DNA of 64,000 nt from Erwinia aphidicola (GCF_024169515.1 NZ_JAMKCQ010000001.1:2976001-3040000); one strand, 5' to 3'; shown: positions 8,056-18,240, counted from the stretch's first letter. Notes: generated from the sequence alone by a model not told the origin. Numbers and translations are program-made.

Positions 8056-10469
8056 TCTGGCGCTGGTTCTGGCGCGAGTGGAAGTCGCCCTCGCTGCTGA
8101 TTGTCTGGCTGGCACTGACGCTGGCGGTGGCCTGCGTGCTGGCGCTCGGCTCGCTTAGCGACCGCATGGAGAAAGGGCTGAGCCAGCAGAGCCGCGACTT
8201 TATGGCCGGCGACCGCACGCTGCGCAGCGGCAAAGAAGTGCCGGAGGCGTGGCTGGCGCAGGCGCGTGCCGACGGCTTACAGGTCGGGCGCCAGCTGACG
8301 TTTATGACCATGACGTTCGCGGGCGATACGCCCCAGCTGGCCTCGGTGAAGGCGGTTGACGATCTCTACCCGATGTTTGGTGAGCTGAGCACTGCGCCAG
8401 CCGGGTTAAAACCGGCGGCGGGCACGGTGCTGGCCGCACCGCGACTGCTGGCGCTGCTCGAGCGTAAAGCCGGGGATAACCTCGACGTTGGCGATACCAC
8501 GCTGCGCATTGCCGGCGAGGTGATTCAGGAGCCGGACGCCGGCTTTAACCCGTTCCAGACCGCGCCGCGCCTGCTGATGAACCTGGCCGACGTCGCGAAG
8601 ACCGGTGCTATCCAGCCCGGCAGCCGCGTCACCTGGCGCTATAAGTTCTCCGGTACTCCGCAGCAGCTGGCGCGCTACGACAGCTATATCGCGTCGCGGA
8701 TTACCCCGGAACAGCGCTGGATAAGCGTGGAGAACTCGGAGGATGCGCTGGGTAAATCGATGCAGCGCGCCCAGCAGTTCCTGCTGCTGTCGGCGCTGCT
8801 GACGCTGATGCTGGCCATTGCCGCCGTGGCGGTCGCCATGAGCCACTACTGCCGCAGCCGCTACGATCTGGTGGCGGTGCTGAAAACCCTGGGCGCCAAT
8901 CGAGGGGCGCTGCGGCGGCTGATTGTCGGCCAGTGGCTGGCGGTGCTGCTGCTGGCGGCGATCGTCGGCAGCGCCATTGGCCTCGGCTTTGAAGCGTTGC
9001 TGCTACAAATGCTGCGCCCGGTGCTGCCCGGCGGACTGCCTGCCGCCAGCGCCTGGCCGTGGCTGTGGGCGGTGGGATCGCTGTTTGTGATTTCGCTGCT
9101 GGTCGGCCTGCGCCCGTATCGCCTGCTGCTGGCAACCCAGCCGCTGCGCGTGCTGCGGCGCGATGCGGTCGCCGATATCTGGCCGCTGAAGATCTACCTG
9201 CCGCTGATGGCGCTGGTGGTGATTGGCCTGCTGGCGCTGCTGGTCGGCGGCAGTAAGCTGCTGTGGGCGCTGGTGGCGGGCATTGTGCTGCTCTCGCTGC
9301 TGCTGGGTGCCATCGGCTGGGGGGGCCTGCTGCTGCTGCGCCGCCTGACGCTGCGCAATCTGGCCTTCCGCCTGGCGGTTAACCGCCTGCTGCGCCAGCC
9401 GTGGACGACCCTCAGCCAGCTGGCGGCGTTCTCGCTGTCGTTTATGCTGCTGGCCCTGCTGCTGGTGATGCGCGGCGATCTGCTGGACCGTTGGCAGCAG
9501 CAGATGCCGCCGGGCAGCCCGAACTACTTCCTGCTGAACATCACCGGGCAGCAGGTGCCGCAGGTGCAGGCCTTCCTTGAACAGCATCAGGTGAAGCCGG
9601 AAACCTTCTACCCGATTGCCCGCGTGCGCCTGACCGGGATTAACCACCAGCCCGCCGATCCTGAAATGGATAATTCGCTGAATCGCGAGCTGAATCTCAC
9701 CTGGCTAAAAGATTTGCCGGACCATAATCCGCTGACCTCCGGCAGCTGGCCGCCGCAGCGCGGTGACGTGTCGATTGAGCAGGAGCTGGCCGGGCGGCTG
9801 GGGGTGAAGCTTGGGGATACGCTGACTTTTACCGGCGATACGCAAGAGTTCAGCGCCCGGATCACCAGCATGCGTAAAGTCGACTGGGAGAGCCTGAAGC
9901 CAAACTTCTTCTTTATCTTCCCGCCGGGCGCGCTCGACGGCCAGCCGCAGACCTGGCTGACCAGCTTCCGCCTTGACAATAACAGCGCGCTGCTGGCCCA
10001 GCTCAACCGCCAGTTCCCGACGCTCAGCCTGCTGGATATCGGCAGCATTATGCGTCAGATAGGGCAGGTGCTGGCGCAGGTTAGCCAGGCGCTGGAGATT
10101 ATGGTGGTGCTGGTGACGGCCTGTGGCGTGCTGCTGCTGCTGGCGCAGATCCAGGTCGGGATGCGTCAGCGCCGTCAGGAGCTGGTGGTGTACCGCACGC
10201 TCGGCGCCAGCAAGAGGCTGCTGCACGGCACGCTGTGGTGCGAGTTTGCGCTACTCGGTCTGGTTTCCGGCGTGGCGGCCGCCATCGGTGCGGAAGCGGC
10301 GCTGTGGGGGCTGCAGCGCAAGGTGTTCGACTTCCCGTGGCAGCCGGATTACGTGCTGTGGGGGGCGCTGCCGTTAACCGGCGCGCTGCTGCTGTCGATC
10401 TGCGGCGGCTGGCTGGGTATTCGTCTGCTGAAGGGCAAGGCCTTGTTCAGAGGGTATTACGCGGAATAA
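8052..10469 (+). CDS. ybbP: FtsX-family ABC transporter permease YbbP
   Basis: 805 residues starting at MIWRWFWREWKSPSLL; a start 12 nt upstream is in frame, but homologues begin at this Met. It has an N-terminal anchor, a large periplasmic domain (about 40-250), a block of membrane helices (about 255-450), a second periplasmic domain and three C-terminal helices, giving two FtsX domains. It partners YbbA, and its start overlaps the ybbA stop. The substrate is unknown. Confidence 0.95.
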   Translation: MIWRWFWREWKSPSLLIVWLALTLAVACVLALGSLSDRMEKGLSQQSRDFMAGDRTLRSGKEVPEAWLAQARADGLQVGRQLTFMTMTFAGDTPQLASVKAVDDLYPMFGELSTAPAGLKPAAGTVLAAPRLLALLERKAGDNLDVGDTTLRIAGEVIQEPDAGFNPFQTAPRLLMNLADVAKTGAIQPGSRVTWRYKFSGTPQQLARYDSYIASRITPEQRWISVENSEDALGKSMQRAQQFLLLSALLTLMLAIAAVAVAMSHYCRSRYDLVAVLKTLGANRGALRRLIVGQWLAVLLLAAIVGSAIGLGFEALLLQMLRPVLPGGLPAASAWPWLWAVGSLFVISLLVGLRPYRLLLATQPLRVLRRDAVADIWPLKIYLPLMALVVIGLLALLVGGSKLLWALVAGIVLLSLLLGAIGWGGLLLLRRLTLRNLAFRLAVNRLLRQPWTTLSQLAAFSLSFMLLALLLVMRGDLLDRWQQQMPPGSPNYFLLNITGQQVPQVQAFLEQHQVKPETFYPIARVRLTGINHQPADPEMDNSLNRELNLTWLKDLPDHNPLTSGSWPPQRGDVSIEQELAGRLGVKLGDTLTFTGDTQEFSARITSMRKVDWESLKPNFFFIFPPGALDGQPQTWLTSFRLDNNSALLAQLNRQFPTLSLLDIGSIMRQIGQVLAQVSQALEIMVVLVTACGVLLLLAQIQVGMRQRRQELVVYRTLGASKRLLHGTLWCEFALLGLVSGVAAAIGAEAALWGLQRKVFDFPWQPDYVLWGALPLTGALLLSICGGWLGIRLLKGKALFRGYYAE

Positions 10470-10478
10470 AGCACGGAA

Positions 10479-10502
10479 GGGAGAGGCATGCCTCTCCCCT
10501 AC
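10479..10502 (-). repeat. single REP-like palindrome
   Basis: On the minus strand it reads GTAGGGG followed by the palindrome GGGAGAGGCATGCCTCTCCC. It lies between the convergent ends of ybbP and purK and may act as an mRNA 3' stabiliser or terminator for both. No run of T follows. Confidence 0.75.
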
Positions 10503-10515
10503 TTAAGACGGATGA

Positions 10516-11583
10516 TTACCCGAGTTTTTCCACCGCCCACGCAATGCCGCTGGCGTACTCCGGCGGCAGCATCGGTACCAGCGCATTCAGCGCTGCGCTT
10601 AACGCCGCCGGACTGACGTCCGCCAGATTAAGGTGGCCAATCTTGCGCCCGGCGCGCACCTCTTTCTCATACCAGTGCAGATGCACCAGCGGCTGGTTCA
10701 GCCAGTCGAGGTTCAGGTCAGTGCCGATCAGGTTCACCATAACCGCCGGGGTGCTGACCACTGGCGTGGGCAGCGGCAGGCCAAGAATCGCCCGCAGGTG
10801 TAGCTCAAACTGGCTGATAGACGCGCCGTTCTGCGTCCAGTGGCCGCTGTTGTGCACGCGCGGGGCCAGCTCGTTGATCAGCAGACCTTCCGGCACCACA
10901 AAGCACTCCATCGCCATCACGCCAACGTAGTTCAGCTCATTCATGATTGCCGACAGCATGCGCTCCGCCTGCTGCTGATGCTCTGCATTCACGTCCGGCA
11001 GCACCACGCTGGTGCGCAGAATGCCGTCCTGATGCAGGTTGTGCGTCAGCGGGTAGAATACGGTGTGACCGTCGTGCCCGCGCGCACCGACCAGCGACAT
11101 CTCGCCGGAGAAGTTAATCCCCTGCTCAACAATGCACTCACCGTAGCAGTCAGCGGGCAGCGTCCCGGTTTCATCCGCACGCAGGCGCCACTGGCCGCGG
11201 CCGTCATACCCCCCGGTGCGGCGCTTAACGATGGCCAACTCGCCGAGGGTGGTGAACACCTGCGCCCACTCGTCGGCAGCGGACAGCAGTTGCCAGGGGG
11301 CCGTCGCCAGACCGAGGCGGTCCAGCAGCTGCTTCTGGGTTAAGCGGTCCGCCAGCAGCGGGAAAATGTCACGGTTAACGAAGGCGTTGTGGCTTGCCAG
11401 CTCGCGCGTCAGGGCGGTTTCCGGCCAGCGTTCAATCTCGGCGGTGATCACGCTCTGCGCAATCGGCAGCGCTTGCGGCTCGGCATCCAGCCCGACCGGA
11501 TAAACCGCAATACCCAGCGGCTCTCCGGCCTGGCGCAGCATGCGGCCCAGCTGGCCGTTACCTAATACGCAAACCGGCTTCAT
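10516..11583 (-). CDS. purK: N5-carboxyaminoimidazole ribonucleotide synthase PurK
   Basis: 355 residues, identical in length to E. coli PurK. It starts [16 protein letters not shown] and has the ATP-grasp fold, with the clamp around [14 protein letters not shown] (about 140-155) and the metal/ATP region [21 protein letters not shown]. It converts AIR, bicarbonate and ATP to N5-CAIR in purine synthesis. The start overlaps the purE stop by 4 nt, giving the purEK operon. Confidence 0.98.
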   Translation of the reverse strand: MKPVCVLGNGQLGRMLRQAGEPLGIAVYPVGLDAEPQALPIAQSVITAEIERWPETALTRELASHNAFVNRDIFPLLADRLTQKQLLDRLGLATAPWQLLSAADEWAQVFTTLGELAIVKRRTGGYDGRGQWRLRADETGTLPADCYGECIVEQGINFSGEMSLVGARGHDGHTVFYPLTHNLHQDGILRTSVVLPDVNAEHQQQAERMLSAIMNELNYVGVMAMECFVVPEGLLINELAPRVHNSGHWTQNGASISQFELHLRAILGLPLPTPVVSTPAVMVNLIGTDLNLDWLNQPLVHLHWYEKEVRAGRKIGHLNLADVSPAALSAALNALVPMLPPEYASGIAWAVEKLG

Positions 11584-12089
11584 GCTTCCACCTGCGGGTC
11601 CGGGTTGTTCAGCACGTCATCGGTCTGCGTCTGGCGCCAGTTTGCCAGGCGGCCCGCCAGCGCAGCATCGTGCAGTGCAAGGATCTGCGCAGCCAGCAGG
11701 GCGGCGTTCGCCGCACCGGCTTTGCCAATCGCCAGCGTACCGACCGGGATGCCGCGCGGCATCTGCACGATAGAGTACAGGCTGTCGACCCCGCTCAGCG
11801 CCGCGCTCTGCACCGGCACGCCCAGCACCGGCACCAGGGTTTTCGCAGCCAGCATGCCCGGCAGATGCGCCGCGCCGCCTGCACCCGCAATAATCACCTG
11901 GAAGCCGTTATCGGCGGCCTGTTCGGCAAAGCTGAACAGTTTGTCCGGGGTTCGGTGCGCAGACACCACTTCACAGTGGAACGGAACGTCGAGGCTGGTG
12001 AGGATTTCCGCTGCAAACTGCATGGTTGCCCAGTCACTTTTGGAACCCATAACAATAGCAATGCGGGCCGGGGCGGCGTTGGATGACAT
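11580..12089 (-). CDS. purE: N5-carboxyaminoimidazole ribonucleotide mutase PurE
   Basis: 169 residues starting [20 protein letters not shown]; an upstream frame adds 11 residues not found in homologues. Class I PurE landmarks are GSKSDW (phosphate site), SAHRTP with the catalytic His near residue 45, and [11 protein letters not shown]. It isomerises N5-CAIR to CAIR, the step after PurK. A PurR box lies about 100 nt upstream. Confidence 0.98.
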   Translation of the reverse strand: MSSNAAPARIAIVMGSKSDWATMQFAAEILTSLDVPFHCEVVSAHRTPDKLFSFAEQAADNGFQVIIAGAGGAAHLPGMLAAKTLVPVLGVPVQSAALSGVDSLYSIVQMPRGIPVGTLAIGKAGAANAALLAAQILALHDAALAGRLANWRQTQTDDVLNNPDPQVEA

Positions 12090-12186
12090 GCGGGTCTGAC
12101 TCCTGTGATTGTAAAACGTCACCGCAGCAGCACGGATACGGGCTGCGGGGTGGGAAGGGCAGAGAGAATATCACGACTGCGCGGCG

Positions 12187-12202
12187 AGGAAAACGGTTGC
12201 GT
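12187..12202 (-). promoter_or_regulatory. PurR operator of purEK
   Basis: The 16-bp site reads ACGCAACCGTTTTCCT on the minus strand, a close match to the PurR box (ACGCAAACGTTTTCGT type) and to the E. coli purE operator as I remember it. It lies between lpxH and purE, upstream of purE. PurR with hypoxanthine or guanine would repress purEK. Confidence 0.85.
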
Positions 12203-12239
12203 GGCGTCAACTGGCGCAGGATGGCGCCAAAATTTTGAT

Positions 12240-12956
12240 TCAGAACGGGAAGGAAATCAGCGCAATCTCATCAGGGCCGACTTTGATCATCGAACCCTCT
12301 TCGTGCCAGGCGCCGAGCACCAGGCGTTCGGCGGGCTGACCGTTAATGTTCAGTGCATGCACGGCCGGGCGATGAGTATGCCCGTGGATCAGACAGGGCA
12401 CCTGATGGCGGCTCATGGCGTCGACCACCGCCTGCGGATTGACATCCATAATCGCGAGATCTTTATTGCGGTTGGCCTGCTTGCTGCCGTTGCGCATCTT
12501 GCGCGCGATGCGCTGGCGCACGAACAGCGGCAGGGCAAGGAAAACGCGTTGCAGCCAGCGCTGTTGCACCTTCTGGCGATAGCGCTGATAGCCCTCGTCG
12601 TCGGTACACAGCGTGTCGCCGTGCATAATCAGCACGCGCCTGCCGTACAGCTTCAGCACCTGCTCTTGCGGCAGCAGCGTCATCCCCGCCGCGCGCGCGA
12701 AGCGTTTCCCGACCAGGAAATCGCGGTTGCCGTGGATAAAATAGCAGGGGATGTTGAGCTGGTGCAGCGCGGTCGCCACTTCGGCGTGCAGCGGGTTCGG
12801 GTCGTCGTCACCGATCCAGGCTTCAAACAGATCGCCGAGAATATACAGCGCATCGGCGTGCTGCGCTTCACGGCGTAAAAAATGCAGAAAACCGGCAGTG
12901 ATTGCCGGTTCTTCAGTACACAGATGCAGATCTGCGATAAACAGCGTGTGCGACAT
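12240..12956 (-). CDS. lpxH: UDP-2,3-diacylglucosamine hydrolase LpxH
   Basis: 238 residues, a calcineurin-like phosphoesterase. Metal ligands are seen in ADLHL (Asp9, His11), GDLFEAW, GNRDF, MHGDTLC and GHTHRP. It cleaves UDP-2,3-diacyl-GlcN to lipid X in lipid A synthesis at the inner membrane face. Its start overlaps the ppiB stop by 1 nt, so ppiB-lpxH is one unit, as in E. coli. Confidence 0.97.
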   Translation of the reverse strand: MSHTLFIADLHLCTEEPAITAGFLHFLRREAQHADALYILGDLFEAWIGDDDPNPLHAEVATALHQLNIPCYFIHGNRDFLVGKRFARAAGMTLLPQEQVLKLYGRRVLIMHGDTLCTDDEGYQRYRQKVQQRWLQRVFLALPLFVRQRIARKMRNGSKQANRNKDLAIMDVNPQAVVDAMSRHQVPCLIHGHTHRPAVHALNINGQPAERLVLGAWHEEGSMIKVGPDEIALISFPF

Positions 12957-13450
12957 TATTCGCTGACGGTGACTTTCTGGATAATCACATCGTCTTTTGG
13001 CACATCCTGGTGCATGCCGCTGCGGCCGGTAGACACGGCTTTGATTTTCTCAACCACGTCCATACCTTCAACCACTTCAGCAAACACGCAGTAACCCCAG
13101 CCCTGCAGGCTTTCGTCACGGAAGTTCAGGAAGTCGTTGTCTGCCACGTTAATAAAGAACTGCGCGGTAGCCGAGTGAGGAGCCTGAGTACGCGCCATTG
13201 CCAGCGTGCCTTTGGTGTTTTTCAGACCGTTGCTGGCTTCGTTCTGGATCTCAGCTTTGGTCTCTTTCTGCTTCATGCCCGGCTCAAAGCCGCCGCCCTG
13301 GATCATAAAGCCGTTGATCACGCGGTGGAAGATGGTGTTGTCGTAGAAACCTTCGCGGCAGTATTCCAGGAAGTTCGCAACGGTAGCCGGTGCTTTATCG
13401 TCGAAAGTTTTGATGACGATATCGCCATGATTAGTCTGGAAAGTAACCAT
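12956..13450 (-). CDS. ppiB: cytoplasmic peptidyl-prolyl isomerase B (cyclophilin)
   Basis: 164 residues with the cyclophilin core [14 protein letters not shown] (catalytic Arg), [16 protein letters not shown] and [15 protein letters not shown]. There is no signal peptide, which separates it from periplasmic PpiA. It is divergent from cysS across a 233-nt gap and is followed directly by lpxH. Confidence 0.97.
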   Translation of the reverse strand: MVTFQTNHGDIVIKTFDDKAPATVANFLEYCREGFYDNTIFHRVINGFMIQGGGFEPGMKQKETKAEIQNEASNGLKNTKGTLAMARTQAPHSATAQFFINVADNDFLNFRDESLQGWGYCVFAEVVEGMDVVEKIKAVSTGRSGMHQDVPKDDVIIQKVTVSE

Positions 13451-13683
13451 TTTCTCATCCTGTCAGGGTTGGAGTATTTAACATTGAGCGCCGGGGGCGG
13501 AGACGTAAGTCTTCCCCGTGCGACAGACGGCTCTTATATCACAAAAAGTGATGGCTCGTCAGCCCCGCTGCATAAAGGAAGCGGCAATACCCTTGCTTTA
13601 CATAGCGCTGGGGGTAAAAATACGTCAGAATGTTCGATTCACTTTTTATCGTAATCCCGCACACGCTTAAACGGAATGTCTCA

Positions 13684-15072
13684 ATGCTAAAGATCTTCAA
13701 CACCCTGAGTCGTCAAAAAGAGGAATTCAAACCTATTCATGCCGGAAAGATTGGCATGTACGTGTGCGGCATTACCGTTTACGACCTCTGCCACATCGGC
13801 CACGGCAGGACTTTCGCCGCGTTCGACGTGGTGGCCCGCTACCTGCGCTACAGCGGTTATCAGCTGAACTATGTGCGTAATATCACCGATATCGATGACA
13901 AGATCATCAAACGCGCTAACGAAAACGGTGAGACCATCGAACAGCTGACCAACCGTATGATCGCCGAGATGCACAAGGACTTCGCCGCGCTGAACATTCT
14001 GCCGCCGGACCTGGAGCCACGCGCCACGCGCCATATCGGCGAGATTATCGAGCTGGTAGAAAAGCTGATCGCCCGCGAACACGCCTACGTTGCCAGCAAC
14101 GGCGACGTGATGTTCTCCGTCGACAGCGACCCGAACTACGGCTCCCTGTCGCGCCAGGATCTGGAGCAGCTGCAGGCCGGCGCTCGCGTTGAAGTGGCCG
14201 AGAACGTTAAGCGTAACCCGATGGACTTCGTACTGTGGAAGATGTCGAAAGCTGATGAGCCAGGCTGGGGATCTCCATGGGGCATGGGCCGCCCTGGCTG
14301 GCACATTGAGTGCTCGGCGATGAACTGCAAGCAGCTGGGTGAGCACTTTGATATCCACGGCGGCGGCTCTGACCTGATGTTCCCGCACCATGAAAACGAG
14401 ATTGCCCAGTCCACCTGCGCCCACGACGGCCCGTATGTGAACTACTGGATGCACTCCGGCATGGTGATGGTGGACCGCGAAAAGATGTCGAAATCGCTGA
14501 ACAACTTCTTTACCGTGCGCGACGTGCTGGAGCACTACGACGCCGAGACCGTGCGCTACTTCCTGATGTCCGGCCACTATCGCAGCCAGCTGAACTACGG
14601 CGAAGATAATCTCAATCAGGCACGATCCGCGCTGGAGCGCCTGTATATCGCTATCCGTAACACCGACGCCCATGCTGAAGTGGCCGGTGGCGAAGAGTTT
14701 GAAACCCGCTTCCGCGAAGCGATGGACGACGACTTCAACACCCCTGAAGCCTACTCGGCGCTGTTCGACCTGGCGCGTGAAGTCAACCGCCTGAAGGATA
14801 CCGACAAAGCGGCCGCGAACGGGCTGGCGGCGCGCCTGCGCGTCCTGGCGGGCGTGCTCGGCCTGCTGGAGCAGGACCCGGAACAGTTCCTGCAAAATGG
14901 CGCCAATATCAATGACGAAGAGGTGGCGCAGATTGAAGCGCTGATCCAGATGCGTATTGATGCGCGTAAAGCGAAAGACTGGGCGCAGGCCGACGTGGCG
15001 CGCGACAAACTCAACGAGATGGGCATCGTGCTGGAAGACGGCGCGGGCGGCACTAGCTGGCGCCGTAAGTAA
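13684..15072 (+). CDS. cysS: cysteinyl-tRNA synthetase
   Basis: 462 residues (E. coli 461), starting [15 protein letters not shown]; a start 54 nt upstream is in frame but adds residues not found in homologues. Class I signatures are HIGH in [10 protein letters not shown] and KMSKS in [12 protein letters not shown]. Zinc ligands include Cys28 in YVCGITVYD and the region [10 protein letters not shown]...HHENE. A strong terminator follows at 15079. Confidence 0.98.
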   Translation: MLKIFNTLSRQKEEFKPIHAGKIGMYVCGITVYDLCHIGHGRTFAAFDVVARYLRYSGYQLNYVRNITDIDDKIIKRANENGETIEQLTNRMIAEMHKDFAALNILPPDLEPRATRHIGEIIELVEKLIAREHAYVASNGDVMFSVDSDPNYGSLSRQDLEQLQAGARVEVAENVKRNPMDFVLWKMSKADEPGWGSPWGMGRPGWHIECSAMNCKQLGEHFDIHGGGSDLMFPHHENEIAQSTCAHDGPYVNYWMHSGMVMVDREKMSKSLNNFFTVRDVLEHYDAETVRYFLMSGHYRSQLNYGEDNLNQARSALERLYIAIRNTDAHAEVAGGEEFETRFREAMDDDFNTPEAYSALFDLAREVNRLKDTDKAAANGLAARLRVLAGVLGLLEQDPEQFLQNGANINDEEVAQIEALIQMRIDARKAKDWAQADVARDKLNEMGIVLEDGAGGTSWRRK

Positions 15073-15078
15073 CCCCGG

Positions 15079-15107
15079 GGGGCGCGTGATAACGCGCCCC
15101 TGTTTTT
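15079..15107 (+). terminator. rho-independent terminator of cysS
   Basis: Nine-pair stem GGGGCGCGT/ACGCGCCCC around a GATA loop (15079-15100), then TGTTTTTT. The next gene starts only 15 nt later, so it must use read-through or a promoter within cysS or the terminator region. Confidence 0.92.
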
Positions 15108-15121
15108 TGGACCCTGCCAAC

Positions 15122-16213
15122 ATGATCAAACAACTCTCCCTCACCAACTACCGCTCCATCCGTTTCCTCGAAATGGAACTCGGGCAGCTGAACGTGATCA
15201 CCGGCCCCAACGGCTGCGGCAAATCCAACCTGTATAAAGCGGTGCGCCTGCTGCATGAAGCGGCCAGCGGGCAGCTCTCACCCGCGCTGGCGCAGGATGG
15301 GGGTATTCAGAAGGCGATGTGGGCAGGTGGCCCGCGGCGTGGCGAGCGGCGCGGTGACGGCAAACGGATGATTCTGTCGGCGGAGATGGATACCTTCGAC
15401 TATCAGCTGGAGATTGGCTTCCCCGAACCCTTGCTCAGCCTGTTTAACCTTGACCCTGTGGTAAAAAAAGAGCAGCTGTGGCTAAGCGGCCATCAGCGGC
15501 GGCGGGCGGCACAGCTGCTGGAGCGGGTGAATCAGACGGCATTTCTGCAAAATTTTGATGGCGAGCGGGTGACCTACCCGGTTTCGCTGCAGGAGGAGGA
15601 GTCGGTGTTTGGTCAGCTCTCCGAGCCGCATCTCTATCCGGAGGTTTCTCAGGTACGGGAGAACCTGCGCGGCTGGCGCTTTTACCATGAGTTCGCGGTG
15701 TGGCCCGGCAGCGCCCTGCGTGCCCCGCAGGTCGGCATCCGTTCGCCGATCCTGGCGCATGACGGCAGCAACCTCGCCGCCGCGTTTGAGACGATTCGTG
15801 AGCGCGGCCACAGCGAGCTGCTGTTCTCGACGCTGGAACGCGCCTTTCCCGGCAGCCATTTTTCAGTGGAGTCACAAAGCGGACGGTTTCAGATGCTGAT
15901 GCATCGCGAGGGGATCCTGCGCCCGCTGGATGCTGCCGAACTCTCTGACGGTACGCTGCGCTTCCTCTGTCTGGTGGTGGCGCTGCTCAGCCTGCGCCCA
16001 CCCGCGTTTATGGCGCTCAACGAGCCGGAAAACAGCCTGCACCCGGACCTGCTCCCGGCGCTGGCCCAGCTGATTGCCGAAGCCAGCCGGTACAGCCAGA
16101 TCTGGGTCACCAGCCACTCCCCGCTGCTGGCGCAGCTGATCGCCGAACACAGCGAAATCCGCCACTACCAGCTGCACCAGGTCGACGGCGCCACGCAGGT
16201 CGTCACCTCGTAG
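15122..16213 (+). CDS. AAA-family ATPase of the RecF/OLD-like class (COG4637 type)
   Basis: 363 residues from MIKQLSLTNYRSIRFLEM; longer frames start inside cysS. Walker A is GPNGCGKSN (about 27-35), the ABC-like signature is ELSDGTLRFLCL (about 278-289), Walker B is FMALNEPENSLHPDLLP (about 298-314), and a switch His sits in WVTSHSPLLAQL. This is the layout of small RecF/SMC-like ATPases related to OLD nucleases, but no Toprim nuclease domain is present. The function is unknown. It stands where E. coli has ybcI. The stop codon TAG lies inside the GTAG head of a REP element. Confidence 0.85.
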   Translation: MIKQLSLTNYRSIRFLEMELGQLNVITGPNGCGKSNLYKAVRLLHEAASGQLSPALAQDGGIQKAMWAGGPRRGERRGDGKRMILSAEMDTFDYQLEIGFPEPLLSLFNLDPVVKKEQLWLSGHQRRRAAQLLERVNQTAFLQNFDGERVTYPVSLQEEESVFGQLSEPHLYPEVSQVRENLRGWRFYHEFAVWPGSALRAPQVGIRSPILAHDGSNLAAAFETIRERGHSELLFSTLERAFPGSHFSVESQSGRFQMLMHREGILRPLDAAELSDGTLRFLCLVVALLSLRPPAFMALNEPENSLHPDLLPALAQLIAEASRYSQIWVTSHSPLLAQLIAEHSEIRHYQLHQVDGATQVVTS

Positions 16214-16272
16214 GGGACGGGCATGCCCGTCCCGCTGTGACGTAGCTACCGACCCTCTTTTTCGGTCGGCCC
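16210..16272 (+). repeat. two GTAG-headed REP-like palindromes
   Basis: The first (16210-16234) reads GTAGGGGACGGGCATGCCC and completes a perfect palindrome GGGACGGGCATGCCCGTCCC; its TAG is the stop of the upstream ATPase gene. The second (16242-16272) is GTAG followed by the hairpin ACCGACC/GGTCGG over a C/T-rich loop, like the units at 4913-5034. Confidence 0.8.
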
Positions 16273-16302
16273 GTATTTTGGTTTCGCGCAGGGACCGCGA
16301 TC

Positions 16303-16329
16303 AAAAAAGGCCGCCCGCAGGCAGCCTTT
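16303..16329 (-). terminator. terminator of the folD-ybcJ unit
   Basis: On the minus strand AAAGGCTGCC pairs with GGCGGCCTTT (one mismatch, 4-nt loop) and ends in six T (complement of 16303-16308). It lies 17 nt past the ybcJ stop. Confidence 0.85.
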
Positions 16330-16345
16330 CTGGTTGAGCGTTGAC

Positions 16346-16558
16346 TCAGTCGGTGACCGTAACGCTTTCGCCGTCAAACTCAACCGTCTGACCCGCCACA
16401 ATTTTGCAGCGCTTGCGGGTCTCTTTCACGCCATTCACCGTGACGTGACCGCCAGAGATCATGATTTTTGCCATCGCGCCGCTCTCGACCCAGCCTTCCA
16501 GCTTCAGCAGGTCACAGAGATCGACATGGGGATGATCGCCCAGAGAGAAAGTTGCCAT
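16346..16558 (-). CDS. ybcJ: S4-like RNA-binding protein YbcJ
   Basis: 70 residues with the S4 fold: LCDLLKLEGWVESGAMAK, ISGGHVTVNGVKETRKRCKI and VAGQTVEFDGE. E. coli YbcJ has the same length and an S4-type RNA-binding alpha-L motif; its RNA partner is unknown. The start overlaps the folD stop by one base, so it is co-transcribed with folD. Confidence 0.94.
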   Translation of the reverse strand: MATFSLGDHPHVDLCDLLKLEGWVESGAMAKIMISGGHVTVNGVKETRKRCKIVAGQTVEFDGESVTVTD

Positions 16559-17424
16559 TATGCTGATGCTCCATCGTCGTTATTTTCACAGGCCTGCAGG
16601 GTATTCTGGATCAGGGTTGCCACTGTCATGGGACCGACGCCGCCCGGCACCGGAGTGATATAAGCCGCGCGCTCGCAGGCCGCATCAAACTCCACATCGC
16701 CGACCACTTTGCCGCTCTCCAGACGGTTAATCCCGACATCGATCACGATCGCGCCGGGCTTAATCCACTCGCCGGGAATAAAGCCCGGCTTGCCCACCGC
16801 GACCACCAGCAGATCGGCGTGCTCAACGTGATGACGCAGATCTTTGGTAAAGCGGTGAGTGACGGTGGTGGTGCAGCCGGCCAGCAGCAGCTCCATGCTC
16901 ATCGGGCGGCCGACGATATTGGAGGCGCCCACGACCACGGCGTTCAGGCCGTAAGTATCAATATTGTAGCGCTCTAACAGCGTCACGATGCCGCGCGGCG
17001 TACACGGGCGCAGCTTTGGCGCACGCTGGCACAGGCGACCGACGTTGTAAGGGTGGAAGCCGTCCACGTCTTTATGCGGGGCGATATGCTCCAGCACCTT
17101 AACGTTGTCGATGCCCGCAGGCAGCGGCAGCTGCACCAGGATACCGTCGATTTCCGGATCGTTGTTTAACGCGGTGATCAGGTCAAGCAGCTCTGCTTCG
17201 CTGGTGGTGGCGGGCATATCGTAAGAGCGCGAGAGGAAACCGACCTCTTCGCAGGCACGACGCTTGCTGCCGACATAAATCTGCGAGGCCGGGTTCTCAC
17301 CGACCAGCACAACCGCCAGGCCAGGGGCACGTTTACCGCCCGCCAGACGCTGCTGTACCAGCTCTGCAACCTCTTGTCGCACCTGCTGCGCAATCGTTTT
17401 ACCGTCAATAATTTTTGCTACCAT
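16558..17424 (-). CDS. folD: bifunctional methylenetetrahydrofolate dehydrogenase/cyclohydrolase FolD
   Basis: 288 residues, the E. coli length. Family signatures are [14 protein letters not shown] with the catalytic Lys near residue 54, [10 protein letters not shown], the NADP site [12 protein letters not shown] and the C-terminal [12 protein letters not shown]. It interconverts methylene-, methenyl- and formyl-THF. It is the first gene of folD-ybcJ. Confidence 0.98.
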   Translation of the reverse strand: MVAKIIDGKTIAQQVRQEVAELVQQRLAGGKRAPGLAVVLVGENPASQIYVGSKRRACEEVGFLSRSYDMPATTSEAELLDLITALNNDPEIDGILVQLPLPAGIDNVKVLEHIAPHKDVDGFHPYNVGRLCQRAPKLRPCTPRGIVTLLERYNIDTYGLNAVVVGASNIVGRPMSMELLLAGCTTTVTHRFTKDLRHHVEHADLLVVAVGKPGFIPGEWIKPGAIVIDVGINRLESGKVVGDVEFDAACERAAYITPVPGGVGPMTVATLIQNTLQACENNDDGASA

Positions 17425-17647
17425 CAGAGAGGGGATCCATCTGTGTTGAGTTAAATCGGGGATTGCGCCTATTTTGTCAGAAGCGGACGCTGCTGTCAGG
17501 CACAGATTCGCCAGTTAGCGTGCAATCGTGCAGCATCGGATTAATCCGTGCTTACAATTCCCGGTTAATTCCTAATTCATTTCCTCTCAGGCTGTGCCAG
17601 GATTGATTCGTAACACGGCAAATCATCGAAAAGATAAAGAGGGAATA

Positions 17648-17965
17648 ATGAAAAATACTATTATTGCACTGTCTGCTTTACTGCTGGCTTCCCCGGTTTT
17701 CGCGGCAACCGTGACTGATAACACCGTTGCGGAAGCGCACAAAGGCGCCGATACCGCCAAAGAGAAGCTGCACAAAACCCAGCACGAGGGTTCTGAGATG
17801 AAGCTGAAGGCGAAGCACGCCGCGGAAGGTGAGAGCAACTCTACCAGCAGCAAAATCTCCGAAGGCACCCAAAAGGGCTGGGACAAAACCAAAGAAGGCA
17901 CCGAGAAAGGCTGGGATAAAACCAAGCAGGGCGCCGAAGAGCTGAAAAACAAAGTGACCAACTAA
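17648..17965 (+). CDS. small exported hydrophilic protein with KGWDKTK repeats
   Basis: 105 residues. A signal peptide (residues 1-20, ending VFA|A) precedes a highly charged Lys/Glu-rich body with little hydrophobic content. Two near-identical blocks, [11 protein letters not shown] and [11 protein letters not shown], lie near the C-terminus. The composition is like stress-induced late-embryogenesis-like proteins. No function can be assigned. The start is set by the signal peptide and an AGAGGGAAT-like ribosome site. A clear terminator follows. It sits between folD and tRNA-Arg, where the core order breaks from E. coli. Confidence 0.75.
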   Translation: MKNTIIALSALLLASPVFAATVTDNTVAEAHKGADTAKEKLHKTQHEGSEMKLKAKHAAEGESNSTSSKISEGTQKGWDKTKEGTEKGWDKTKQGAEELKNKVTN

Positions 17966-17994
17966 GGCATTCTGTTCACCGCGCCAAAGATCAA

Positions 17995-18019
17995 CCCACC
18001 GCACCCGGTGGGTTTTTTT
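17995..18019 (+). terminator. terminator of the small exported protein gene
   Basis: Seven-pair stem CCCACCG/CGGTGGG with a CACC loop (17995-18012), followed by seven T. Confidence 0.93.
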
Positions 18020-18137
18020 ATGGCTGACGGCCAGCGGGTCGCCTCACGACTGTTCATTAGTTCAGCATTAGATGCCCGGCGGCAGTAAAATCGTTGACTC
18101 AGCGGGATCGCACCGTATAATCCGACCCAATCACCAT

Positions 18138-18214
18138 GCGCCCTTAGCTCAGTTGGATAGAGCACCGGCCTTCTAAGCCGTAGGTCACAGGTTCGAATCC
18201 TGTAGGGCGTACCA
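18138..18214 (+). tRNA. argU: tRNA-Arg (anticodon TCT), argU
   Basis: 77 nt including encoded CCA. The acceptor stem is GCGCCCT/AGGGCGT with a G-U first pair. The anticodon loop CTTCTAA gives TCT, decoding AGA. The D-loop and TTCGAAT T-loop are canonical. It lies downstream of folD, as argU does in E. coli, where it is the attachment site of prophage DLP12. The bases after it here look like mobile-element debris. Confidence 0.97.
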
Positions 18215-18240
18215 ATAATTTTCAATCAGTTACGCAATTC

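Noticed and set aside
13537..13552. ATCAC-AAAAA-GTGAT inverted repeat between ppiB and cysS
   Set aside because: Arms are only 5 bp and the spacing fits neither CRP nor FNR well; likely chance in a short AT-rich stretch.
13687..15147. 486-codon frame opposite cysS
   Set aside because: Antisense shadow of a complete cysteinyl-tRNA synthetase gene; no domain is recognisable.
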